Positions 31,241-41,695 of a DNA stretch of 64,000 nucleotides are shown one piece after another. This DNA is from Leptoclinus maculatus (lineage: Eukaryota > Chordata > Actinopteri > Perciformes > Stichaeidae). Below the pieces are notes generated by a model. That model saw nothing but the letters and a program-made list of their open reading frames with translations. It did not search any database and was not told where the DNA came from. Location of the stretch: positions 1-64,000 of the forward strand of contig JAVDOI010000040.1 of assembly GCA_032191485.1 (NCBI GenBank), read 5' to 3'. Position numbers and translations under genes: made by a program. The number at the start of each line of letters is the position of its first letter. Position 1 is the first letter of the stretch.

Positions 31241-34200
31241 AGGGGAGAGTGGTGTAATCAGACAACACTCTGCGCTTATTGTACACCACCTGGACTTTCT
31301 TCAAAACTGACGCATTTTTAAGATGGAACTTCTTCTTATCCCTTGTGATGGTGTCAGACACAGTCATCATGTGTGCATTGGTGTTCTGATTGGCTACAAA
31401 TGCATGGACTAGACCAGCCAGTGCCGCAGGGGTGACAACTGCTGCATTTTTGGCGTTTAATGTCACCCCTTTGCACTTTACCTGAGTTTTGCCGTGTTTC
31501 GTGTTGTATGCATAACACTTTGGACCCCCGATACAAACTCTGTGATGTAGTCTTCCTCAGGGAGACCACACACATCCCCGTTGTTTATTTCATCTGTCAA
31601 GTCACCAAGATACGAACCGAGGGGCGGGACCCTGTCACCTGCCCGTGATGTGAATACGACGCTGTCTGTGTCGCAGTACAACACCCTCTCCTGCAGTGTA
31701 TCTAACAGGTCATGAAGCCTCAAACGAGCGTGAGCCATTGTCATGGCACCTATAAAGACATTTACATCTTTTATGCGTGAGGCACGGCCATCAGCGTAAC
31801 ACCACTGCACCAGTGCTACCTCGTCAGAAATAAAACAGAACTGTCGCACATCGAAATCATCGCTAAACATGAGCTGCATGAATCTGTTGGGGTCAGTCAG
31901 GGTCGGAAACTAACGCTAGTCCGCTAGCCCGAGGCGAGTGGATTTTTGGAGGGACTACCTAAATTGTCATTCTCACTAGTCCTCATGGCGAGTGAAATTT
32001 GAGAGGCTTTATTCGTTATTTATGTCCGGAAAAAGACTTTCCCGATAAGTAAATGTAACTGTTGTGAATTCTTCACGGACAGAGACGATAAAGTGTATGC
32101 GCTTTTATTCTGAAACTGTATTTGACGTTGCGAACTGTTTCCGCTTCCGGTTGCGCTAACCGTAGATCCTCCGTAGGACCAACGGTACAGTCAGATCGAG
32201 TCATTGATGATGTAATTCATCAACTGTAACTTTGAGCCTATGTGGCGTAACTGTTCCGTTTGTAGTTGTACTTATGTTCTTAAGTGCATTTACTGTCAGT
32301 AAGTGTTTGTCTTGTAATTAGCCGTTCAAATAATAGACCAAAGTTGAGCTAAGTGGCTAACCTGGCTAGCGAGCCTGTATTCCTGTGAATGTATGTGTGT
32401 TTGCTTTAGGTTTTACTATTGCTAATGCTTCGGTTCTGTAATTCGTTTTCTGTGTTTATTCCAGAAACTCGGTCAACTTCGATAAAGTCGTTCAACATCT
32501 TTCAACATCTGTAAAATCTGTCACCAAACTATAACACTGTATGCCAGACTGAATACAGTAACGTATAGAACAAACAGATGTCTGCGTGTTCTCTGACCGG
32601 AACCCTGTAGTGGTCAATAATCATCTTTACACCAGTCTCTCAGGGGTCGAATCCCCAACAGTAACATTCCACTATTCCCCAAATTGTTGAGGATATTAGA
32701 CTATTTTGTTTAGATTATAATTTTTTGTTTACGCAATGTGAAAGGCACTATATTCATCGATCAGGCCTCTCGTTCAGTTTCACCAGCGGCCCGCCAAGAT
32801 TCGTCTGCGGAAGAAATATAGATGGTGAAGCTCTTATCACTGCAGCGCATGAACTAACACCCAATATCTTTCTGTGATCTAACAAAAATACTTCATCTAA
32901 AATTAGAACAAATGCCTGCTTTATTCATAGATAGCGTATTGTTTTGGGCACCGAGCGTTCACTGCTTAAACTGCCGTGGTGACATGCTGTTACTCCCCAC
33001 GGCGGAATATAGCTACATTTTTAGCCGGTACGTTCCATAGCGGAATTCCTCAACTTGACATAAATGCTGAACTTGATGTACCCATGCTAGCTGAATGAAC
33101 ATTATAGCCTTATAGCCCTTGACGTTGTTCTTCTGCTTCCTGTGTAATTATAATATCGTGACATCATGATGTAACATGCATCAATCTTTGTACAGCCATA
33201 ATGTTGCAAACAATAAAACTCTTGATTAGTACCTTGCATCTCTGCGGTTTCACTGTTAGATAATTGCCTTGGGAGAGTCTTCCTCCACACACACATCCCT
33301 ACACCCCGTGATTGGTACATTCCCCAAAGCTTCATGAAGGACTAGTAAAGATTGCTCAGGACTAGTAGTTTTATGAACCTACTAGTCCTTGGGACTAGTA
33401 CTGATTTTGAGTTAGTTTCATACCCTGTCAGTGATCAGTTCACAGGCAGGCATATTGCTCTGCATGCTAAACCGGCCCCACAAAGAGTTTAGGAGTAGTT
33501 TATTACAACTTCTCATTGCTTTGTTGACCATGATTTTGCTGGGATCAAGTTTAATGCCCTCCTTTTCGAAATAGTCAGCGACATACTTCTCCTGATCAGC
33601 CGGTGTTTTGACATGTCCAGGGTAGCCAGATGCCTCCTGTTTACACTTCAGAAATGTCTTGACATAGCCCCGAAACAATGTATCTGTGGTGTTGGGGAAA
33701 TGCCACACTTCGTCAATGGACACAATCTGGTAACCCTTTTCAACAGCCTTCTGCAGCTCGAAAGAGACCCACACACCTGACAGCTGTCTGTCTCTGTCAC
33801 TGTGTGCACATGCACTCGTCTGGTTCAAATCTTCAGCACACGTGCAGCACAGGGGGAACATGAGTTTGTTGTGACACCTGTATGGTACACCGTACACTTT
33901 ACAAACCCGAAATAATTATCTATAGAATCGAAATCCTTAAAGATAATCTGTGGATGTCCAACGGGGCACTGTTTTGTGGCCTGAAAAGTCGGATACAGAC
34001 TTGTAAAGTCATAGTATCAAGGCATTTGTACGCCCCCCAAAGAGCGCTTCTCTAGGATTGAGGCGGTCACGCTTCTTGTACGTAGACATAAATGTCTGCA
34101 CAGCCAGGTGGGATTTCTTTAATGCTGTCCACTCACATTCCCACATCACAACAACACGCAGTCGGTATTTATTTTGCAGAGCGTATAGTTTGTCCATGAA

Positions 34201-35799
34201 CGCACTGTACTGCTGGCCGTAGGTGACTCTGGTGACGGGGTTCAAAGCAGATGGCACGTGACATTTGACACATCCGTGGAAAAAACACCCTGCAAATTCG
34301 TAGCAGATGTTTGCATCTGCATTAAAGCCATCCACATAGAACGGGGGAAAACGTTGCTCGCCATGATTGAGCGCATGCCTGATCGTGACTCTCTCTGTGT
34401 GTGCCACATATTCAAGCCACTGTATTGAGACATCTGAGTATGCCTTGTTCTGGGGCATGTATGCACCTACATACATTAGAGCCACAGTGTCTAGGGGGAG
34501 AAACAGGGTTTTGAACACCCCCATACAACTAGAAGCCAGTGTGGTGAATGCAAATGGGTCAAGTTGTGTGCACTCCAGAAAAGACTCACGATAAATAGTG
34601 CATGCTCGGCGTAACACTGCTACATCGTTCACGCAGTAGAGTCTGATCTCTGCCTGAAAATCAAATGTTTTGTCACAAACTGTGTCATACCAACTCATGA
34701 AGGAGGTTTTGGCACTGTCACCCATCTCGCTGTAGCCATAGTAAGAGGGTGAGGGGTATCTTCCTATGTAATACTCATTGGCCCTAGTGTTGAATTTGTG
34801 GGGGAAATATCCTTTCACCAGATCCTCGAACCCCAGAGCTGCAGGTGTTTTTGCTAAACTCATGGGGAGAAAGCTGAATGAATCAATCCAGCGCTGTCGT
34901 AAGCCCTTGTCATTCATCAGAATAACCCGACTCCCCCTCATTATCACCTCCGGTGTAATCTGTTGTTTAACAAAGTACTCCAGCAGGAGATAGTTGTCGA
35001 AGCCGGAGGCATTATGTGCTATGAATGTATACCCTCTGTACTTTGGCATTCTGTAACGCTTCACAAACGCATCCACACAGTTCAATGTATTGAAACAAAA
35101 CTTGTTTCCATCCATATCCATCGCACAGACAAAATTTTCCTCATGCTTGCCATTATGATAACGAGTCTCAAAATCAAAAAATATGTACTTCGTTTCCACA
35201 TCTTTTTTCTCCAGGGGCTGAATAAAACATTCATGTGACACATCGCTCTCCAACATCGGCACACCACAGTGTGAACAGATAGGGGCGGGGCATGTGTGTG
35301 TCTTTTTACACGCCTTGTACGTTTTACCACACGCCTCACAGTATTTCATAGTATCACAGGGGATGATCCTATGAACAGCTTCTGGAAGCTTGTGTTGGTC
35401 ATAATAGTGTTGGGATTTACATATGCGGTTACACCCAGCACACTTCATTGTTGAGCCGGGGTGCTTATGGCAGTCTGTAAAACATACATTGCATCGGTGT
35501 TGACAGTTATGGTATAGAGGTGTTTCATATGTTTGGTAGCAGAACCCACATACATAAGATGACCCGAAAAACCCTGTCTGATTTTCAATCAGGTAATAGT
35601 GGTCATTGTGTAAATATAACCAGATTGTCTGTTTGTGGGGTGTGTCATGTGTCTTGAAACACTGCAGTCGTTTAATGCCATCATTGTGGTGAAATATTAT
35701 AATTTTCACACCCAGATGTGTCTCAAAAGCTGGATACATCAGCGAATGATACACGATGCATGTGATCAAAGCCAACGGTCCTGTGCAGTAGGGATGCAT
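31230..35799 (-). pseudogene. Family B (protein-primed type) DNA polymerase, broken
   Basis: This enzyme would replicate the element. The largest fragment (34009-35799, 596 codons) has Cys-rich zinc-finger-like repeats at ~84-182, ExoI DFE (D209, E211), ExoII NASGFD (N263-D268) and ExoIII YCVND (Y388, D392). Motif A DFTSLYP is at 33990-34010 in a different frame, so a frameshift lies near 34.01-34.02 kb. Motif B (KLLLNSLWG) is in 33418-33897. A hAT-like element then interrupts (31898-33427). Motif C (YCDTDSVV) follows in 31478-31879. A further shift near 31.48-31.50 kb leads to the C-terminal 78 codons (31230-31466, ending LPYGY). Another shift near 35.73-35.80 kb separates it from the upstream frame. 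All catalytic motifs are still legible, so decay is moderate. Confidence 0.93.
31898..33427. mobile_element. hAT-like non-autonomous element inserted in the polymerase, 5-bp TSD
   Basis: Ends CAGGGTCGGAAACTAAC and GTTAGTTTCATACCCTG are inverted repeats with the CAGRG start of hAT elements. TCAGT flanks both sides (31893-31897 and 33428-33432). Removing one TCAGT and the element restores continuous polymerase reading across the site. 5-bp TSDs are known for the hAT5 group. The element carries further ACTAGTCC repeats inside its ends and no transposase. Confidence 0.9.
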
Positions 35800-36886
35800 A
35801 TTCTAATTTAGCATGCTCTGTCATAGAGGAGTTGTTGAAATGTGCCAGACAGAGAGAGAAACATAGATTGTGACCCTCACTGATGACAGGCATGTGTAGA
35901 AAACGTCCTTTCTTAGCCAATATCTCATTATAGGGGATGTTCCCTAACCTAAGACGACCTCCCCCACTTCTATTTTGTGCTACAGTGACTACTAGCTCCA
36001 AGGCATCATCAGACACAGATTCATCATTACTCTGAAGGACCTGGGCAATTTGCTCCATAAACATGTCTACGTTGTATGCATCGTTTGTATTTAGAACCGC
36101 CTGTACATCACTAGCCAGTGAGGGCCCACGCAGTACATTATTTAAAACACTACCCACAGGGGCCGTGTTTATAGCCTGGTTGATCACTCCAGAGACGCAT
36201 CCTCGAACCATGTCTGGGACTTGTTCTATGTCATTTAGGCTAATGCCTCTGAAATCAACACATTGCCTCAGTTCAAAAGCATTAAAAATGGGTATTGGCC
36301 TTCTATGAATAGCAGGGGGGATGACCCCACCACACTGAACAGTGGAGGGGTCATTCGTCACCGTCTCAATAAGCATCACCGAATCCGCGTTTGCCTCCAC
36401 CATGGTGAGCATCAAACAGTCACCGTCTCCCCCACCTGGAGCTGTGGAGGCACCCCCACCACTACCACCCCCAAGATGATGCTGCTGATATGGGGTTGTG
36501 ACTACATCAAGGGCATTGTGAGGTGTCTCCGACTCAATAAGCATCTCTGAATCCGCGTCTGCATCCAGCATGTTGAGCCTCAAACAGTCATCCCCACCTG
36601 GAGCTATGGAGGAGGCACCACCACCACTACCACCCCCAAGATGATGCTGCTGATATGGGGTTGTGACTACCTCGTGGACATTGTGAGGCGTCTCCGCCTC
36701 AATAAGCCCCTCTACCCCCACGTCTGGCTTATCAATACATAGCATATGACAGGACTCATCCCCCACACATTGAGCTATGGAATCACCAGTACCAACACAC
36801 ACCTCACAACCCTCATGATAACTGGCTTCATTACGTAGGGGGGTCCCTATCTCTGTGGGGCCTATGAACTCATAATGTGTAGACAT
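35723..36886 (-). CDS. 387-codon frame upstream of, and probably fused to, the polymerase
   Basis: It begins MSTHYEFIG and ends in the frame that should continue into the polymerase; the two overlap at 35723-35799 in different frames. The first half is acidic/Gly-rich with an internal duplication (36368-36710, unit ~168 bp) that repeats a TTPYQQHHLGGGSGGGAS module. The second half is more ordinary, and the end has GHNLCFSLCLAHF. That segment followed by a beta-like run recalls an OTU-type fold, but this is only a guess. It may be the polymerase N-terminal region or a separate gene fused to it. Confidence 0.65.
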   Translation of the reverse strand: MSTHYEFIGPTEIGTPLRNEASYHEGCEVCVGTGDSIAQCVGDESCHMLCIDKPDVGVEGLIEAETPHNVHEVVTTPYQQHHLGGGSGGGASSIAPGGDDCLRLNMLDADADSEMLIESETPHNALDVVTTPYQQHHLGGGSGGGASTAPGGGDGDCLMLTMVEANADSVMLIETVTNDPSTVQCGGVIPPAIHRRPIPIFNAFELRQCVDFRGISLNDIEQVPDMVRGCVSGVINQAINTAPVGSVLNNVLRGPSLASDVQAVLNTNDAYNVDMFMEQIAQVLQSNDESVSDDALELVVTVAQNRSGGGRLRLGNIPYNEILAKKGRFLHMPVISEGHNLCFSLCLAHFNNSSMTEHAKLEYASLLHRTVGFDHMHRVSFADVSSF

Positions 36887-37437
36887 TGAATATGTGGAGG
36901 CGAGGGCGGTGGAGGAGGAGGATGAGGATGAGGATGAGGATGAGGATGAGGAGGAAGAGTGGGAGGAAGAGGGGGATGAATGGTTGATTCAGGAGGGTTA
37001 TACACTGTATGAGTACTATGGGGACTATGTATGTCTGGTCTTTCATTGTTGCCAAATAATGTCCCATGCAGAGTGGTGTACCCTTCATCTACATAAGATA
37101 AAGACGGTTCTGTAAAATGATCCCCCCACCCCTTCTCAGCGGTCTCCCCAGCAACAACAGCTTCATCAGCTGCTTCAGCAGCAAGCATTCAATCCTTCAG
37201 GGCACGCATGCTACGAGCGTGTACAGCCATCCGCTGTACCACGGCCTGGTACGCAGCCATGGCCTGAGCAAGCTCATGTGTAGCGTCATGAGCAGGTATA
37301 GTAGAGGGTGGGGCATTGTTATAAAAAGCATGGTCATTAGCAGGAGTGTTTGTATCGTAAACACGCACACGGTCACCCCCACTATTAACAGCATCAGTAT
37401 CTATACTAAGTTTTAAAAATTTCCGGGGTGGCTCCAT
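36862..37437 (-). pseudogene. Polinton-linked frame split by an in-frame TGA, His-Pro repeats
   Basis: ATG at 37437 (MEPPRKFLKLS) opens 82 codons to TGA at 37189-37191. The very next codon, in the same frame, is ATG, and 108 more codons follow. These include a run of His-Pro then poly-Pro from a gaggat-type hexamer repeat (36905-36960). Either a nonsense mutation split one ~190-aa protein or two short proteins abut. Its start overlaps the last exon of the spliced gene, and its end overlaps the MSTHYEFIG start. I do not recognise a domain. Confidence 0.55.
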
Positions 37438-37973
37438 ATTGACCCCTGTGTATAACCCCCTTTAAGAAACATAAAAAAAAAAAAACTGTCTAGTGATGCT
37501 GTTTCGAACTCACTGTTTGAAGCCTCAGATGTTGCAGCAGCCGCTGCAACAGATAGTTCAGTCTCGGATAGGAGCGCCGGTGGGGAATTGGCCGCAAAAT
37601 ATGCGGAGGATCCTTCGGGGGTCTCCCCATCAATAGCTGCCGAATCGACCTCAGCTTGGATGAGGCCAGCCACCGCTAAACTCGATTCATCAGGGAGGGT
37701 AGTGCAGGATTGGGGCCTCGCCGTTAAAACCCTTGATAAACAAAGCAAATATTAGTAAAATATAGATGAAAACCCTCTGGGGTAATTAAATGAACCATTA
37801 TTTAATGAACACACACCTTATAGACACACTCTTAGTTTGTTGGGGCTCCACAGACGCTGTGTTGTCCTTCGATACACACGGTCCATGAGCTCTAACACCC
37901 TCATATGCAGGCGTACAGAGGGCTTGCTGGGGCCTCTTAGGCAGCCTCCTAATGAACAAAACAATAGTTAACT

Positions 37974-38006
<33 letters not shown>

Positions 38007-38608
38007 AACACCATGGTAAATTAAACCTGTACACATACCTTTTCGTATTTATCGTCTTTTTATCCGCACCCCATTTTTCATCCCTCTTATATTTTGACGA
38101 TAATCTCCCAGGTTTGGGAGCGTTGAGGTCTATATTTATTTACAATGAAACGAAATTAATATTCTCTTTGGGGGGAAACAACAGAACATTGGTATTTACA
38201 ACCCATAACCCCATACTCACAAGGCTTCACACGCTTGGCCTGCTGTACATAGGGATTTATAGGTTTTCTCACAGGACCTGTACTGATTCGTTTTTTTACC
38301 GGTGATTGAAAAGCATCTGATGAATCTACAATGATATGGATTGAAATAAATAGTTAAATAAATAGATTATCGTATTAAACGAGTAAAGGTATTTAAACCC
38401 CATAACTAAATACGCACCATACACAGGTCTCGGAGGTCTATTTTCAATATCTTCGTCACTACCACTACACACAGGACTGCGCTCTGTTGATGAGAGACTT
38501 TAGAAACAAGCCTGATTTAAAATAAAACACACACAGGCCCACGAAATAAATAAAATGAAAGAAGAAAGAAGAAGAAGAAGAAAATACTCACGTTTGATCA
38601 GTAGCCAT
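37413..38608 (-). CDS. Six-exon spliced gene of the Polinton region, 247 aa, unknown function
   Basis: Exons 38592-38608 (ATG), 38418-38497, 38221-38325, 38039-38129, 37817-37948 and 37413-37731 all have GT/AG borders. They stay in frame through every junction (cumulative lengths 17, 97, 202, 293, 425 and 744 nt). Introns are short (~83-95 bp). The predicted product is Ser/Pro-rich and basic in exons 2-5 (a PVKKR patch in exon 3, lysine-rich exon 4) and Ala/Ser/Glu-rich and acidic in exon 6. It shows no domain I know. A nuclear, intrinsically disordered protein is plausible. A TATAAAG lies 111 bp upstream of the ATG. Exon 6 may instead be spliced onward, but no good donor is seen. Position and strand suggest an early or regulatory gene of the element; a host gene is the alternative. 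Confidence 0.7.
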
Positions 38609-38718
38609 GGCTTGATATGGGCGAAATGGATTCAATTACCTGGATTTGTTTCAAAATAGCACCTTGATGGAGCATGTAGTCATCAGTGGAAAAGGCCGAG
38701 ATGATGATTGATGGCCCT

Positions 38719-38725
38719 CTTTATA
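38719..38725 (-). promoter_or_regulatory. TATA box of the spliced gene
   Basis: Minus-strand TATAAAG, 111 bp before the ATG at 38608, in sequence otherwise free of similar motifs. Inferred from position. Confidence 0.55.
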
Positions 38726-39036
38726 CAGTATCATTCAAATAACCCCTCCTTCAGGTAACACACCTCCACTACCACATGCACTCTCAGGTACGCGCAACAA
38801 AAGTTCATCTACCCCCGCTAATTAGCACCATGTGATCGCCTCAGGCGCATATGACATATATGGACGCGTGCACGCGCAAAAAATGTTCAAGAAAATGTGA
38901 ACGCGCATAAGGAGATACATATTACTACTCCTGTACACCCTACAGCAATTGTTGCAGTAGACCCATATCGTTCATTTTCAACTGTCATCATCTCACTTAG
39001 TCTGTAAGTAATGGTTATTGGTGAAAAAGAAATTAC

Positions 39037-40552
39037 CTTTCGTGAGAATCCATCAATCCCTCCAAAAATAACAAGGCCATATCTTTGGGGGGGAAAAAGA
39101 AACACAAAATGCTGATGCAAAACAAGGGTGGTAAAAAAATGTCACTGGAAATTTGTAAACATATTCATTTTTATTTTCAGTGTATATCCTGTATTTAGCC
39201 AAAGCACTGTATATCTAAATAGCATGTAAACATCAAATGTATGGCTTACCCGATGAGTTTATGATTTGTATCGATATGTACCAAGTGTAGAGGACCCTGA
39301 ACCGAATATGTCCTTCGTGCAACACACCCCATCCTTGTCATTCTTGAGAGTACACCAACAGAGTCTACATGCTGCATGGATGAAAACACTCTCTTCCACT
39401 GGACACGGTGGCCCATGGCCTGCAGCATTCCTTTCATCATTCGGCATCCTACGTGTGGTGTCCTGGCTTTCACTGACCTCATGAAATTGTCTCGTTGTTG
39501 ATCAGTTAGGCTACTGTAGAACTGCATTATGGAAAGGCCATTATCATGCATGTGCCGTTTCACTGTACTCTCAGAAATACCCAGAAGTTTTGCAATGGAT
39601 GACACTGGTAAGGACATTTGTATCAGGCTTTGTAGTTGCTTAGGAGACACAACATATTTTGGCCGTCCAATTTCTCCTTGCAACACTGGCACCTGACTAG
39701 GGGTCGGATCAGAGTCCTCTATATTGATAAGTGTTGACAACTGCGTCAAAGCATTAATGACATCCTCTGGCATCTGAACCTGGCCCGACAATGACCTAAA
39801 AAGAGCCATCTCCTGGTTGACTACAAACCGCAAATAGTACACATCTAGGGGCTGTCTTTGAGTGACCTGGGAAACTTTAGTCAGTAGTCTCTGAAGAAAG
39901 TCCCTTTTCAGTTGCTCCTAGAAAACACAAACAGACATTATTTTACTGGCTTGATTACATCTTTTAAGTTACAGACACATACATATAACAAACAAACAGC
40001 ATGCAAGTTATTACTTAAAACGTATGCAAAGTGAGCCAACTTGGAAGGCGTCTATCATAGCCTAAATTACGTATCAGAATACAACAACAAAGAGGACTGC
40101 AAAGGTTATGCTGTGTAAACTAAAGGTCCGTCCACACCAAGAACTATAACTATAGAGATAACCACAGTGATAACGATGTGAGGATCCACACTGATGAACG
40201 ACAAAGTAAACAGTGGCGCCAAGCAACATTTATAAGGCTCTGTGCAGCTGCAGCCACTGTCGAATTATAGTCGACATTCTGTTAAGAAAGACAACACACA
40301 TTGAAGGACTTGAGCTGGTCAGTGTAAGAAGGGAAAAATTCACGAACACTAGCTAATAGCATTAAGCTAGTTGCTTAATTTCTAGCTTTGGCAAAATCCC
40401 CACTTAAATAAATCTTCTCCCTTTGTGTATGACGCTATGTTACAATCATCATTATAATATTTAGGATAATTTCTAGTATCTATAAAAAAATAACGTTGAT
40501 TTCCTACCTGCGCACTGGCGCCAGCAGGCGATCCGGGTGGAGCGGACGCCAT
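39037..40552 (-). pseudogene. HTH + rve integrase gene, first three exons only
   Basis: Exons 40508-40552 (MASAPPG...), 39250-39917 and 39037-39082 join in frame with consensus splice sites. Exon 2 carries a helix-turn-helix (VSSIAKLLGISESTVKRHM, preceded by GRPKYVVS). It ends with LHLVHIDTNHKL, which has the first catalytic Asp of an rve/DDE integrase core. Exon 3 gives VIFGGIDGFSRK, the following core strand. The second Asp and the Glu would lie in later exons that I cannot find downstream before the spliced gene. The copy therefore looks truncated at ~38.9-39.0 kb. Intron 1 holds a gtccgtccacaccaagaac repeat. It could be the element's own integrase or a separate integrase-like gene beside it. 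Confidence 0.75.
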
Positions 40553-40904
40553 CGCAAGGATACTCTGCGTTCACAGTGGTGTGTGGAAGTGCGAAACGTC
40601 AGATATTAAAGTGTGGTAGTTGAACGACCCAATATGGCATAGTTTATTGCTCTTTTACTGTGATTCGTGCCAAGTAGAGGCTAAAACAGCTTGCTAAACA
40701 GAACTTTGTCACTAGCGTAATTTTTTTTACTTGCAATCACGTGAATATGGTGTATAGAAAGTGTTGAATCATAATTCTCGCGGTGCCCACGTTACCTGAC
40801 GGCAACGTGGTTGAGGACAGTCCTCAGCCTTCTTTGTTATGCTGTCACTCATGATGACACGCCCCTCTCATTTGATGCCACGCCCCCCACGTTAGATCAG
40901 GGTC

Positions 40905-40985
40905 AAAGTCTGAACTGAAAAAAAACGACCTGAACTGAAAAAAACGATCTGAACTGAAAAAAACGATCTGAACTGAAAAAAAGAT
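40905..40985 (+). repeat. ~19-bp tandem repeat (gatctgaactgaaaaaaac)
   Basis: About four imperfect copies, in an A-rich stretch. Confidence 0.9.
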
Positions 40986-41114
40986 TTGAATCTGAAGATA
41001 TAAAATCTGAAACTGAAAATTTTAGTCAGCAACTCAAATGAAAAATGAAAAAAAAAAATGGATTCAAATAAATTCCAGAACTGAATAAAAATTATATTCA
41101 ACCCAAAAAAACTT

Positions 41115-41580
41115 TTAAAGAAAATTCATCATTCATCACTTCACTTAAAGTCAGCAACAAGAGCCCAAGTTGCCATGGTGCCACCCCGTTGCCATGGCGC
41201 CGCCCCGTTGCCATGGCAGGAGAAAATAAATAAATAATTATTATTGAATAAAATATATAAGGACTTAAAGAAAATTCATCATTCATCACTTAACTTAAAG
41301 TCAGCAGCAAGAGCCCTCCCCCCGGCACCCCAATAATTATCCATCACCCATCGGGTTGAATTTGCATGCTGTTCAGTCTCTCTCTGCCGCACCCTGTTGC
41401 CGCCCTGCCCCGTTGCCATGGCGCCCCGTTGCCATGGCAAGAGAAAATGAATGAATATATTATTATTTAATAAAATATATAAGGAATATAAGGAATTAAA
41501 GAAAATTCATCATTCATCACTTAACTTAAAGTCAGCAACAAGAGCCCAAGTTGCCATGGCGCTGCCCCGTTGCCATGGCT
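41115..41580 (+). repeat. Three copies of a ~50-bp block with CCGTTGCCATGG clusters
   Basis: aaagaaaattcatcattcat and the following caacttaaagtcagca-type sequence occur at ~41117, 41268 and 41501. Each is followed by agagccc and clusters of ccgttgccatgg. Confidence 0.9.
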
Positions 41581-41695
41581 AGGGAATGTCAGCTTCATGA
41601 CACAACTTTAACATGGAGCTTAGAGCGGCCATGTCCCTTTTTGGACACGAAGACAATGTGGTGGCTGTTTTGACTACATTGCATTGGGCACTTAA

